A stretch of 64,000 bases of DNA from the NCBI GenBank assembly GCA_033961575.1, contig CM066738.1:101519478-101583477 (forward strand). The letters are read 5' to 3'. The notes under the pieces were generated by a model. The model did not search any database. It had not been told where the DNA came from and saw only the letters and a list, made by a program, of their open reading frames with translations. Shown here piece after piece: positions 35,942-47,115 of this stretch. The translations under genes were made by a program, and so were the position numbers. Each line of letters opens with the position of its first letter. Position 1 is the stretch's first letter. The stretch is from Aselliscus stoliczkanus. Lineage: Eukaryota; Chordata; Mammalia; Chiroptera; Hipposideridae.

Positions 35942-36240
35942 ACTTCCCCTCCCTCCCCCCAGGGTCCTGTGCCTTAGAAACGCCACACATGTGGCTTTTG
36001 CCATATAGACACTTCTACCCATTAACTGTCAGGACTATATGGGATGACCGTCTACTTTGTTTGATTCACCCTGTCATCGTTTATTAACTTTTCTTTAGTT
36101 TAGAGAGGCTATTGTTTGTTCTGTCACGTTGACGATAGGATTGGAGAAAATTGCTATTGTTTTCTAAGTACTTGGGGTGCCATTAATTTGTGAGGCCATA
36201 TGTTGACTGTTGCAGCTTCCTATGTAGCCTTTTCATTAAA

Positions 36241-36242
<2 letters not shown>

Positions 36243-36297
<55 letters not shown>
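36243..36297. repeat. (TA)n microsatellite
   Basis: About 26 TA units in a row, able to extrude a cruciform and likely length-variable. Confidence 0.98.
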
Positions 36298-36299
<2 letters not shown>

Positions 36300-36300
<1 letters not shown>

Positions 36301-37425
36301 AGGTGTGTTTAACTCAGAAAGCTCAATTCACTTAGTTGTTTAATTCTGGACTTATTTTTTTCCAAAATAAAGTGTAATGCAATAGCATTGTGCTGAAAAT
36401 ATTAAAATCATTTTCGTATGAGAAATAACAGTCTGAACGATACCTAGAAACACATAAAAGATTCGACACAAATATTTACCATTCCCATTTTCCTCTCTAA
36501 TTCCTAATGATTCCAATTACTTCATTCCATGCATTTTTACTGAGGGCCTACTCTATAGGCTTTGTGCCAGCAACCAAGCATGCAGTGTAAACAAAATTGC
36601 TGCCAAGGTCTAGCAATCCCTCTCTCCTGAGCTTGAATAAAACCAGCCCTTGGAGACAAATGGCTTGCATTCTAAAGGTCTGATTTTAAAGCTGACCACT
36701 GGACACTCGCCACCTAATTTCTCCTGGGAAGAGATATATCGGGGCAGTTAGATTCCCGTCCTGACTTAAATGTGATGTATCATTGCAATTGTGGTGTATA
36801 AATCTTCCCAGAGTGCAGCCCTGAGGAATCTGTCTCCCCTCTCTTTAACTACAATTAGGAGAGGAGGGATGCATCTATCTGTCCCTGGGATCTTCTGAAC
36901 CAGGGCAGAAAACCCAGAGCACAGCACACTGTTTGGAGGCTGCCATTGCCTACGGGAAAGCATCTCTCCTAGCAAACAGTCATCCTGTGTTCCCACTTGT
37001 GGACCAAAACACAGCTGAACCCATGGGCAGGGAGAAGTGTGAGATCATTCCCCAATGCTCGTGTACTGCTGTCTGGACTGAATGTTGCTAAGCCTCTAGT
37101 ACAAGTACCTGGCACTGGGCTTCAAGCAACCCCATCAAACACAAACTTTGAGGGTCTGGGCCATGCTGGCCCTATGTACTTAATGATTCACCGCCGTGAT
37201 GCCCCCACAGCCTTGGCGGCCCAGATCATTCTCCACACAGGTGGAGAATGCTTTCTTTCCTCAGCTGTACTTATTCTGTGCATTGACTGGAGGATAGAGA
37301 AACTACCCATGAGCCTCCACTGGCGTTGCCTTGAATGCCCCAGACAGTTTAATCTTATCTATACTCTCCGAGACATCCTTCTCCCCGACTGGTCTAGCTG
37401 GGAGCAGGAACTAGTGGGGACGTTT
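36300..37425. other. unassigned sequence
   Basis: No gene recognised. A fragment near 36530-36600 (TTTTTACTGAGGGCCTACTC, TTTGTGCCAGCAACC, TGTAAACAAAATTGC) resembles the start of the unnamed repeat at 61.3 kb. The 164-codon frame 36997-37491 is addressed under rejected items. Confidence 0.4.
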
Positions 37426-37429
37426 TCTC

Positions 37430-38030
37430 AGGTATATGTTCTGACTCCTCCTCTCTATTCTCCTTCCTGCCTGTCCACCCACCCATCTTAGGATGGAATT
37501 GGCCCCTCCGTCCCGTGTGCCAACCTTGCTAAGTCTCTCTGACACTCCTACACTTGTTCTTGTTTTCTTTCCCCACAAGATTATACATTCGTTGAGGGCT
37601 GGGACTTTGTCTTTCTTATCTTGGACGTTCTAGTTCAGGGGTCGGCAAACTTTTGAGATGGAAGAGCTGCCCAGGGTCAGCAAACTGCAGCTCGCGAGCC
37701 ACATGTGGCTCTTTGGATATGTATTGTACATGTGGTTCTGAAGTAAAATTGAAAATGAAAATAAAACTATCAGAGTTTCATTTATAAAAATGTTAAAGGA
37801 TATTATTCACATAATGGTGATTATGTAAAAATATATTTACAGCTCTCGAATAATTTTTAAATGTTGTGAGGGACAGGACTGGCTCTTCCAGGGGTCAGAA
37901 AACTTTGGAGATGGAACGTACCCAAAGAGCCCCATGTGGCTGGAGAGCTGCAGTTTGCTGAACCCTGGTCTAGTCAAATACAGTCGCAGGTACTCAAAAA
38001 ACTGTTTGATAAATGAGTGAATATATCTAA
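37430..38030 (+). mobile_element. L2 3' end, sense, split by a hAT element
   Basis: CCCCACAAGATTATACATTC, GTTGAGGGCTGGGACTTTGTCTTTCTTATC before the hAT, and GTACTCAAAAAACTGTTTGATAAATGAGTGAAT after it, are consecutive parts of an L2 3' end. Confidence 0.75.
37636..37967. mobile_element. non-autonomous hAT element
   Basis: 332 bp with terminal inverted repeats CAGGGGTCGGCAAAC and (reverse complement of the right end) CAGGGTTCAGCAAAC. An inner 45-bp inverted pair (37670-37715 against 37922-37967) carries GCAGCTCGCGAGCCACATGTGG. Flanks TTCTAGTT at 37628-37635 and GTCTAGTC at 37968-37975 fit an 8-bp hAT duplication with two changes. A CAGGGGTCxGxAAACTTTxGAGATGGAA segment occurs near both ends in direct orientation, so an internal duplication or nested copy is likely. 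No coding frame. Confidence 0.85.
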
Positions 38031-38815
38031 TAGCATGGCTGACTTCAAAACAGAGTGAATCATAGCACCAGTTGCAATTCCAAATCTCTCCCCTACCAAA
38101 ATGACAACACATGGTGGCAATATGTATGATTTGGCGTAGATTTATATTCAGTTTTTTCTCTACCTCCAAAACATAAAGATTCATAAAACACTGTTCTCTG
38201 ATGCAGAATATCTTCTCAAAAATTATTGTACTAGGCTTATAATAGAATTTTAAAAATAGAATTAAAGAAAATTTAGAAAGACGTTAAGGAAATACAAATT
38301 GATTTCTCCTAAACTTTAGAGCACCAGTCTAAATAGTGTTACGTAAATAACAATCTTCTTAAAATTCAAATTCCAAAGCCAGTGCCAGTAGAAATCCTGT
38401 TCTTCATTACTTTTACTTTTCTGATTAAAGAGAGTGTTTTTCATACTAAATTTGTGTGTTACTGTCTGTTGTGCCACAGTACAACAGTACCAGTGTCAAG
38501 TATATGTGTATTAATCACATAAACCATGTTAAGAGTTTGCATTATTTTAATGCATTATACACATTAATTTAGAATATTATTTTCCCTGCAGTGGATCATT
38601 CTCTTTATGCTAAGGAAATAGTATTGCATCTAGAAATTCAAAATGAATAGTAGGAAAACTATATCAGATATATTTATTGTGCATAACAGCACATATGTCA
38701 AGACTGGACTAAATTTTATAGTAAACTGTATTAATGAAATACCTTATGTAACTATTGTTTTATAGATGTGACTAATATGCAGCCCTTTTCCATTTTGGCA
38801 ATATTGAATTCAGAT
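38031..38815. other. unassigned AT-rich sequence
   Basis: No gene or repeat recognised. Confidence 0.4.
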
Positions 38816-38832
38816 CAAGATTCCTTCATGCT

Positions 38833-39010
38833 GGGGTGGCTGGTTAGCTCAGGTGGTTAGAGCGTAGGCTCATAACACCAGTGTTGCCGGTTTGATTCCC
38901 ACATGGGCCAAGGAGCTGCACCCTCCACAACTAGATTGAAACAACTACTTGACTTGGAGCTGATGGGTCCTGGAAAAACACACTGTTCCCCAATAAAATT
39001 ACTTTAAAAA
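38833..39010 (+). mobile_element. type C (Ile-tRNA-like) SINE, sense
   Basis: TGGCTGGTTAGCTCAGGTGG and GGTTAGAGC as A-box region, GCCGGTTTGATTCCC as B box, CACATGGGCC, CTCCACAACTAGATTGAAAC, CTGATGGGTCCTGG and TGTTCCCCAATAAAAT tail with poly-A. TSD around 38816-38832 (CAAGATTCCTTCATGCT) and 39013-39028 (AAGATTGTTCCATGCT), imperfect. Confidence 0.93.
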
Positions 39011-39301
39011 AAAAGATTGTTCCATGCTTTAGTAATGAGACTTGTACTGAACAGAATAAAGGCTAAAAATTATGTGATCATCTCAATAGATGCAGAAAAA
39101 CATTTGACAAAATACTACATCCTTCCATGATAGAGACTCTCAACAAATTAGATATACAAGGAATGAACTGTAACATAATAAAGGCCATATATGTAGGATG
39201 TGCAAATATCTGATTCTCCATATTTCTGCAGATCCTGGCTGTTACAATATTTAAATAATATTTTAAGTTTATTATAATACAGTAATTAGTACAACCACAT
39301 A

Positions 39302-39776
39302 AACAGAGGGAGCCCAGAAAACATATACACATTTTGGGCCGCCAAGTGGCTCAGTTGGTTAAGAGTTGGCTTGGGAGTGAGTGCTCTGCGCATCAGGACC
39401 CTGGTTCAGATCCCACATGAGGGCCAGTGACACTGCGCCCTCTATAGTTAAGATGGTGAACAACAGCTCAACCTGGAGCTGGGCTGCTATGAGTGGCCAG
39501 TGAGCAGCCGTCCAATGGCTAGAGACTGACTGCCTCACCCTGGAAGAGCACAATGATAATACCAACATGGGCCAGTGAAGAGACACCCTCCACAACTAGA
39601 CTGAAGAATAAAAGGACAGCAACTTATCTGTTCCCCTTCCCCAATTCCCCAATAAAATCTTAAAAAAGAATGCATATTTTTAAAAAGGGAAAACCTGTAT
39701 TAAAATTGTAATAATAAATACCGATAACAAAAGATGAATACAAATTATGTGTATACTTTTTTGGGAGCACCCCCAG
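39302..39776. mobile_element. mariner MITE split by a long SINE
   Basis: Left end CAGAGGGAGCCCAGAAAAC and right end TTTTTTGGGAGCACCCCCAG frame sequence related to the intact element at 56.36 kb (AGGGAAAACCTGTATTAAAATTG). A TA follows at 39777-39778. The SINE lies at 39336-39669. Confidence 0.75.
39336..39669 (+). mobile_element. long type A tRNA-SINE, sense, shortened, nested
   Basis: GGGCCGCCAAGTGGCTCAGTTGG head, CTGGTTCAGATCCC B box, GAGGGCCAGTGACACTGC, shortened GC-rich middle, ACATGGGCCAGTGAAG, one GTTCCCCTTCCCC block and CCAATAAAATCTT. Duplicated flank ATATACACATTTT / AATGCATATTTTT lies within the mariner sequence, so the SINE is younger than the mariner. Confidence 0.93.
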
Positions 39777-39992
39777 TAGTTATAATAATTATTTTATTAT
39801 TACATTATATTTTAATATTCACGAATTTTATATAAAAATCTTATATAAAAAAGAATTTTTGAATCCTAATTGTCATTGTTTTGCTTGCAAGTAAGGTCTA
39901 AAATGTCTATAAGATGATTGGTCTTTCACATTATTCATCTGCTTATTTCTCTACTGATATTTTAAAAATAATTTATAAAAGGTCAAGAGTAG

Positions 39993-40142
39993 GGCCAGCC
40001 GAGTGGCTCAGTTGGTTAAGAGCTCACTCAAGAGTGTGAGCTGAGCTCTGAGCAACAGCAGTTCGATGCCCAGCCTGAGTTGAGCTGCCGCTGAGCTGCC
40101 AACAGGTGGCAGGATGGCTCAGCTAAAAAAAAAAAAAAAAAA
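39993..40142 (+). mobile_element. type B tRNA-SINE, sense
   Basis: GGCCAGCCGAGTGGCTCAG head, GAGCTCTGAGCAACAGCAG, AGTTCGATGCC B box, GAGCTGCCGCTGAGCTGCC, GCAGGATGGCTCAGC and poly-A. Probable TSD AAAAGGTCAAGAGTAG at 39977-39992 and AAAAGTCATGAGTAG at 40150-40164. It is the monomer of the second unit in the 18.2 kb dimer. Confidence 0.92.
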
Positions 40143-40164
40143 CATTCTCAAAAGTCATGAGTAG

Positions 40165-40723
40165 ACAGTATCCCCATGTGGTTGTAAAAGTCACCATTTC
40201 TGGTGTCTGATCTGCCCATGGTGACCCCTTTTCTCCAATAACAGCCCCACAATTACCGCTCAGCTGTGTGTGGTCTTAATGACCATCTGGATTAAGAGTT
40301 TACAACTGGAGAAATGGACTACTAAGGTTTTGTTATGGGGACAAGGGATGGCAATGAAAAGGCAGTTTCTGGATGTGGGAAAAAGTAAGGACCTACAAGG
40401 TTGGGAGCTGTGAGGTGCATAAAGATGGGGGGTGAGGAGCAAGACAGCCTGAGACAGAGAAGAAGGATGTAATGATGTAGACTGAGAAATGAGTTCAGGA
40501 GACTCAGGTCCCAGGACAGCTCTGAGAGTGGCCACCTCATTCCTTCATTCCCAATGGCTTCTTGTCCCGTCCCCTGGATCCCCATTTCTGCCGTGGTCCA
40601 GTTGGGCTCCTGTCCTTAGAGTCTGTGAGATATTCCAATGTCTTTATCTTTTGTTCTATTTCTTTTGTAATAAGCTAGCTTGGGTGGATTATGTGCAACC
40701 CAAAGGAAACTTGAAGAGAATTT
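40165..40723. other. unassigned sequence
   Basis: No gene or repeat recognised. Confidence 0.4.
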
Positions 40724-40738
40724 TGTATACATCTTTTC

Positions 40739-41105
40739 TGTTGTGTTTTTTTTTTATTTTTTATTTTAAAGGGAACAGCCAAGTTGTTGTCCTTCAATCT
40801 TAGTTGTGGAGGGTACAGGTAGCTCAGCTCCAAGTGGAGTCGCCATCTGGCCAGCCATTGGCCGCTCAGTTCAAGGTGCTGTGTTCAATCTTAGTTGCAG
40901 GTGGACGTAGTCACCATCCCATGTGGGAGTTGGGAGTCGAACTGGCAACCTTGTTGTTAGGAGCACGTGTTCTCACCAGCTGAGCCATGCTGCCATCTGT
41001 TGAAGCTCAGCTTGGGCTCAGCTCACTGGCCCATGTAGGAATCGTACCAGCGACCCAGTTGCTCAGAGCTCGCTCTCTTAGCCACCTGAGCCACTCAGCC
41101 GGCCC
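40739..41105 (-). mobile_element. dimeric tRNA-SINE (B-like + C-like), antisense
   Basis: In sense a B-like head (GGGCCGGCTGAGTGGCTCAGG, GAGCTCTGAGCAAC, CATGGGCCAGTGAGCTGAGC) is followed by a second tRNA-like unit (GGCTCAGCTGGTGAG, GTTGCCAGTTCGACTCCC) and a tail of repeated CAACTAAGATTGAA, ending in A-rich sequence. One TSD, TGTATACATCTTTTC at 40724-40738 and TGTACACATCTTTTC at 41106-41120, flanks the whole. Confidence 0.92.
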
Positions 41106-41120
41106 TGTACACATCTTTTC

Positions 41121-42546
41121 AAAATTGGTTTGCCTTTGCTTATGGTGCTTTTAGCTTGAATACATGTTTTTTTTAACTTGAATAAAGTCAAATCTAGCTC
41201 TCATTTCCTTTATAAATTTTGTTGTTATTTTTATTCTTCAAATAGCCATTTGTACCTCAAGATTATATAAATATTCATGTGTGCTTTTTTCTTTTCTTTT
41301 TTTTTCAATTTATTAATTCCCTGTATTTTCCTGAAGTTCTTATATGATTTTATTTTTTTTACACTAAAATCTCAATTTGGTCTGGGATTTACGTTAGTAT
41401 AAGGTATGTGGTACAAGAGAGGTATCAATCTTTACTTTTTTTCAATTGATAAAGAAAAAAAGCAGAAGTTTGAAAAAAAGCTATGGGAATGTTGTTTCAT
41501 ATTTAGGCTAGTTCCAAGTCCTTTAAAACTGACCTTTTGTTTTCTAAAAACCTTGAATCTGTCATGCTTCTTCTGAAGTCAGTCCTTTGCTCTTGGCTTG
41601 TTCTGTCATCATGAATTCCTGGACATGAAAAAAAATAAAAAGAATTAGTTATTGATTTCCTTCTTAGGGTTTGCTCCATGAATATTGGTACCCCGGGAGT
41701 GGAGCCTGCAGCTTTTACATTTCTAACCTATCCATCTATCTACATAAAAGTCTCTCAGTCTCTCATGCCTGAAATAAATTCACTGTAATCAGCTTCCCCA
41801 CCCCCCTTCACTATATTCCTGGCATCTAAGGCAATAAAGTCCACTTCTCTAGAGTATAACTAAACCAAGGACACTGTGTTCCAGTTTGATGATGAGACAC
41901 ATATTTTCCAACAAGAGACAAATCCTTTATTTTAAAGGATTGAAGGCATGGTACTTATAAAACATTCCAGCTGGTTTTGTGAACAAGGGCACTGACAAGT
42001 GTTTGCACACACTGTTAGTTGGCTCGGAACCCATAGCGTGCTTATTTGATTGCAAATTGGATGAGTTGTTGCTTATATGAAGCTCTTGTCTCTCATTGTT
42101 TTGTCCTAAAAGAGGAAAATGTGTAAGCAGCCATGTTGACCTGCTTTCATCTGGGGAATGTGAGGTGTACACTTCCGTTTAAGGTAGCCCCGTTCGTACA
42201 GACATGTTTTCAACAAATAGGTGTGCAAAATAGTGAGCTGTGTCTTTTGCCACTTTGTCTCTTAATCTACTGGTCTGAGTCCCATGGTACCATCTTTCTG
42301 GGAATGTTTTGCCCTAGTTACAATCTCGTTTACCTTTTGTTTCATCTCTTTGTGTACACTTCTCTCTTCCTGCCTCCTTTCTCTGGCTCCTTTAACTGTC
42401 CACAATATAGAATGAAAGTACAATTCACATTTTCTTGTTGCATTTAAAATTACTAAAGAGTGCTCCCTGGTACTGTCTTAAAATTTGAAATGCAGATACC
42501 CAAAACATTTTCGAACTCTCAACTAAAAAGATAAATCGAACTATTT
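41121..42546. other. unassigned AT-rich sequence
   Basis: No gene or repeat recognised. Confidence 0.4.
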
Positions 42547-42561
42547 AAACTGATATGACCC

Positions 42562-42671
42562 GGGCCAGCCAAGTGGCACGGTGGTTAAGCGCTGGCTTGG
42601 GAAGCCAGTGGCCCTGGTTTGGATCCCACATATGAGGGCCAGTGACACTGCCCTCAGAAAAAAAAAATAGT
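42562..42671 (+). mobile_element. short type A tRNA-SINE, sense, perfect TSD
   Basis: GGGCCAGCCAAGTGGCACGG head, GGTTTGGATCCC B box, GAGGGCCAGTGACACTGCCC, poly-A. The 15-bp TSD AAACTGATATGACCC at 42547-42561 and 42672-42686 is perfect. Confidence 0.95.
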
Positions 42672-42686
42672 AAACTGATATGACCC

Positions 42687-43820
42687 AAACTGATAGTGGG
42701 CATACTTGGCTTTTACTTTATCTTATTATTATGTTTTTAATCCCAAAGTTGTGGATTATGAATGGATCCTAGAAAAAGAAAATAAGTTGTTCCTATTCTG
42801 TTTTCCTGCTTCCCATTAAATATTGGAGTGGTCCTCCTATTCCCTCTCCCCTCCCTCAGTCCACAGCCCCCTGACCTGCTACCCAGCTCCCACCGTGTTT
42901 CCTATTCACCTAGACTTTCTTCCCTTATTTCATGTGGCAAAAATTTGTTAAAACTTTTGAAAAACGTTGAGGAATCTGTGACCAAGAGAAGAGCAAGAAG
43001 ATAAGAGATTTTAGACCAAAGGTGCTGCAGGAGAGAGAAGGTAGCAAGATGTGGACAGAACCTAGGCTGCAATTTGAATTCCTCAATAGTTATAGGGCCA
43101 TTGTGTTGATAAGCCTGTGGTTTTTTTGTTTTTGTTTTGAATTTTCTGTAAAACATTTATTTAAGGCTTGGTAAAGAAAAAGTTTGTTTTGTTTCTGCAG
43201 GCTGAAAGTATCCTCAAATATCTACAAATTCTAATAGCAAGAAGGAACCAAAAAAGAAAAAGGAGACTATGGGAGTAACCAGTCACAGGAAAGGTCTCAA
43301 GTTGAGTCAGAGAGACCTGTGACCTGTTACAGAGGGAAGTCACCTAAGAAAGCTGAAGGATAAGACCAGAGTGGCAGACATTAAAGATGGCTTAATTTTG
43401 CCATAAAACTATACATTTCCTTTTGATTTCATAAAGTTTTATTAATTGTTAGGACCATGTTATAACTAATAGTTGACTAAAATTAGATACTTGGTAAATA
43501 TTTGTTGGATAAATGAAACCCTCAATAACTGATAATTTTTGCTAAATTTAAAACTCACTTATTTGACCCAGTTAGATTAGTTGGGTTGGAGGCTGCATAT
43601 GGAAAATAAAAGTCATATAGGTGGATATGCTGTATTATAGATGGTTGTAAAAGCCAAACTGAATGGTTTAGAATTACTGGGATAGACAATAGGACCTATG
43701 GTATTGTAAATGCACAGAACTGACCTCGTGATCTTGACTAGACCCCTTAAGGATGGTATGTACACAGTACCAAACTAAACACAAAACGGGTACTTAATCT
43801 ATACTAGTAGAATGGATATC
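42687..43820. other. unassigned sequence
   Basis: No gene recognised. An L2-like end (TTGGTAAATATTTGTTGGATAAATG) lies at 43492-43516. Confidence 0.4.
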
Positions 43821-43836
43821 AAAAACAGTGATGGAG

Positions 43837-43949
43837 GGCCGGCCGAGTGGCACAGTGGTTGGGCGCTGGCTTGGGAGGCCAGTGGCCCCGGTTCGGGTCC
43901 CACATGTGAGGGCCAGTGACACTGCCCTCAAAAAAACAAAAACAAAAAC
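43837..43949 (+). mobile_element. short type A tRNA-SINE, sense
   Basis: GGCCGGCCGAGTGGCACAG head, GGTTCGGGTCCC B box, GAGGGCCAGTGACACTGCCC, then a (CAAAAA)n tail. TSD AAAAACAGTGATGGAG at 43821-43836 and AAAACCAGTGATGGAG at 43950-43965, one mismatch. Confidence 0.95.
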
Positions 43950-44204
43950 AAAACCAGTGATGGAGAGATTGGTCTGACTGTGATGTATGAGATGGATTGA
44001 AAGAGGAGATTGCAAGGGCAGGCAAACATTGTAGGAATGGGATATGTTTCCAATATGGGATAAGGAGGTGTCTCGTCAATAGGAATGAGAAAGTGGATTT
44101 AAGACAGAATGGAGGACTAATAGGATTTGGAGACAAACTCCACACTGGGTGAGAGAAAGAAAGTGATACATAGATGGCAATTTCTAGGTAGGGAGGTAAG
44201 GGAG

Positions 44205-44425
44205 AGTGGAGTAGTAGTTAGGAGCTCAGTCTTTAAATCCAAACAAACCCAAATGTGAATCTCACATTTACCACTTACTAGCTATATGACCTTGGGAAAG
44301 ATATTTAATCTCTCTAAGCCTAATTTCTTCTTCTTGTAAAATAACAAGAGTTCTGAGAAATAAATAAATAATGCATGTAAAATCCTTGCTGTGGTGCCTC
44401 GTAGAAAAGTACATGTGCAATAAAA
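44205..44425 (+). mobile_element. MIR SINE, sense
   Basis: GTAGTTAGGAGCTCAGTC, ACCACTTACTAGCTATATGACC, TTGGGAAAGATATTTAATCTCTCTAAGCC and CTTGCTGTGGTGCC follow the MIR consensus nearly from end to end. Confidence 0.9.
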
Positions 44426-44432
44426 GTTAGGT

Positions 44433-44642
44433 TTCAGGGAAGCCAGTTAGCTCAGGTGGTTAGAGTGCAGGCTCATAACACCAAGGCTCCCGGTTTGATT
44501 CCCCCATGGGCCAAGGAGCTGCGCCCTCCACAACTAGATTGAAACAAGTGCTTGACTTGGGGCTGATGGGTCCTGGGGAAAACACACTGTTCCCCAATAA
44601 ATTTTATAAATAAATAAATAAATAAATAAATAAATATAAATA
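44433..44642 (+). mobile_element. type C SINE, sense, with (AAAT)n tail
   Basis: AGCCAGTTAGCTCAGGTGG head, CGGTTTGATTCCC B box, CATGGGCCAAGGAGCTGCG, CTCCACAACTAGATTGAAAC, CTGTTCCCCAATAAA and an AAAT-repeat tail at 44605-44642. Short TSD AATAAAAGTTAG / AATAAAGTTAG. Confidence 0.93.
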
Positions 44643-44654
44643 AATAAAGTTAGC

Positions 44655-46375
44655 TATCATCATTTTCCCTCTGTCCCACCTACCCATCAAAGAGTCTCCA
44701 GAAAAAAGATGGCGCTTCGTTTTCCCATAGTAAAATGACCATTGGTCCTCCAAATCATTCAAGCCTAAAGAATGTAACAGTGTGCTTAAGTGGTTACCAT
44801 GGTGACAGCTGCTGGTGATGAGACTTCTCATGCAGATAAATCAGGCTGACCTGGCTGACAGATAGTAATCACTATTGACAAGAAGGAAACCAGGTTCATG
44901 TCACAGCATGATTTATTTGCCCTTAGGGGACACCATCAATGCCAAATTGCTTTCTTTTTGGAAACCACAAATGGAAACCTTAAATTCATCTCCTCATACT
45001 CATTGAAAAACAAATTAAGTTCAACAATAATAAAACAATTGTTTGTGGCCAATCCGCTTTGTTATCGTTATGCAGGATCCTAGAATAAGTATTAATTAAT
45101 TGCACTCCATCACATTATGCTTTCAAGTGTATGAGTTGATGCCTACACTGGCATTTCTTTACAAGTCCTTTACTCCTCACCTCACTGATCAAAATCCATG
45201 CTTTTCATGTGTCTTAACACCGATACCACCCCCATCACTCACGCACACATGCACACACACACATACGCACATGGAGTCACTACTCTTGATATGAAAAATA
45301 CAGCTCTGTCCTTTTCTGAAATCTTGCCTCCTGGTTTTGATTAACTGAAAAGGGTCAAGACAAAATTTTGATAAATGGCAGGAGGCAGATCGTGCAGCAA
45401 CGTGCTATTTTGGCCAAGAAATGGCCTCAATTTGAGAACGTAGGAGACAGGAAATGAAAAAAGAAAATAAAAAACTCCCCCAATTGTAAAGTGTATTAAC
45501 GGTCAATAACCTTCTGGAGATTGTTTCTCTTTAAACATCCAGAAATAGACTTGCGGTGACTTCTTGGCTAGTTGAGTATTACTTTTTATGAGATGCAGGA
45601 TCAAGAGCCACACAAATTCAGAACAAAGTTAAATGAGCCACATTTTTCCCAGTGAGTAATTGTTCTCTTTGTTTCTTCCTTACTTTCTTTTGTTATTCTC
45701 TGTAACTTAATGGAGATCATCTCTATCTACACAGAAAAGAATTTTGTCAATTACATTGTATTTTATTTGTTTATGCATTATTCACTCAACAAACATTTAT
45801 TTTAAAATGCCTATGACATTTCAAATGACTGAAACATACTTTTCTTTTTTTCTGTTCTCCTTATGAAATGACTAAGGAATATCTAGGGAAAGGGTCATAG
45901 AAGTGTGACTATCCATTAGTGACACCTGAGAAAATAGATGTCAAAATCCAGGTAGTAGAAATCCACTGGGAATGAGGTGACTTTTCATCCTGGCTCTTGG
46001 ATGGTTCTAATTTATGCTTATAGCCCTGGAGTAATTATTAATAGGTCTCCCAATCAGCCAAAATAGGTGAAAATACTTTTGTCTTAAGACTGAAAAAAAT
46101 CAAGATTGGGAAAAGGTAGGAAAGAGGTAGGCTGGTTTTCATTTTAAGCAATGTAACTATTTGGCTTGTAAAACTGTGCATGTGCATAGATTTTTTTAAA
46201 AAAATATATAAATTAAATGAAAAGTTTGTTTTCCCAGAACATTTAAAGTATAAATTGTTTTACAAGAAATCAGTTTTCATCCAATTCATTAAGTACAAAT
46301 TTCCTAAACACTATTCCTAAATTGATTAAAATTGCTTAATGAGAAATGGGGAGGAAGGGCTAATTTCATTCATTC
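44655..46375. other. unassigned AT-rich sequence
   Basis: No gene or repeat recognised. A short broken CA tract lies at 45242-45272. Confidence 0.4.
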
Positions 46376-46379
46376 AGTT

Positions 46380-47115
46380 ATGCAACTCAAATATTTGTGG
46401 AGAGTTTAGTGTTCTGGTCACCTGGCGTACAAAACTGAAAAAGGCCCTATCCCTGTAGAGCTTATATTCTCGTGGGGGAAATACACAATAAACCATTGAT
46501 CTAAAACATAGATACATTATGTAGTATTTTATAAAGTAGAACTGAGTAAAGGTGATCAGGAGTGCAGGTGGGATGGGAAGCATGGCAATTTAAAATAGAA
46601 CAGTCAGGAGACGCCCTATTGGAGGTGATAACTGAGAACGATGAGAAGGAAATGAGGAAGTTAGTTTAAAGATCTCCTCTAGGAGGGCCGGCCGAGTGGC
46701 GCGGTGGTTAAGCGCTGGCTTCGGAAGCCAGCACCCCGGTTCGGTCCCACATATGAGGGCCAGTGACACTGCCCCCTAAAAAAAAGAAACATCAAGGAGG
46801 TCAAGATCATGACAGGTGGTCAGAGAGAAATCAAGGTGGAAGAGGAAAAGGCAGGAGTGGGAAGATGGTGAATTGGATTCAGGATGCAGCAAACCCTGAG
46901 AATAGATGGGAAGAGGGCTCGGAGGCATCAGGGAAACTAGCTAGGCAGCCATGTAGAAAATAGATGGCCTACACCAGATAGAAATGGAATTTCTGAGAAG
47001 TAGTTAGATTCTGGGTGCATCTTAAAGGTAGGGCAGACACAATTTACTTTTAGAAATAAGAGGAAAAAGAGTCATGGAAGACTCCAAAGTTTTTGTACTG
47101 AAGAGTCAAGTGAGA
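46380..47115 (+). mobile_element. old interspersed repeat of unnamed family, split by a SINE
   Basis: GAAAAAGGCCCTATCCCTGTAGAGC, TATTCTCGTGGGGGAAATACACAATAAAC, AATAGAACAGTCAGGAGACGCC on the left, and GAAGATGGTGAATTGGATTC, AGACTCCAAAGTTTTTGTAC on the right, read as successive parts of the same old repeat found at 31.7 and 61.3 kb. Confidence 0.55.
46685..46785 (+). mobile_element. short type A tRNA-SINE, sense, nested
   Basis: GGGCCGGCCGAGTGGCGCGG head, CGGTTCGGTCCC B box with one base lost, GAGGGCCAGTGACACTGCCC and A-rich tail. TSD not clear. It interrupts the old repeat listed above. Confidence 0.9.

Noticed and set aside
35878..36087. His-Thr repeat protein
   Set aside because: Translation of the CA microsatellite.
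36997..37491. A 164-codon plus-strand frame in mostly unique sequence
   Set aside because: With about 6,000 stop-bounded frames in the window and a stop chance near 3/64 per codon, one or two of this length are expected by chance. It has no domain, runs into an L2 and has no splice context.
38833..39010. A functional tRNA-Ile gene
   Set aside because: The head folds only loosely like a tRNA, has altered arms, and is followed by a SINE body, poly-A and flanking duplication.
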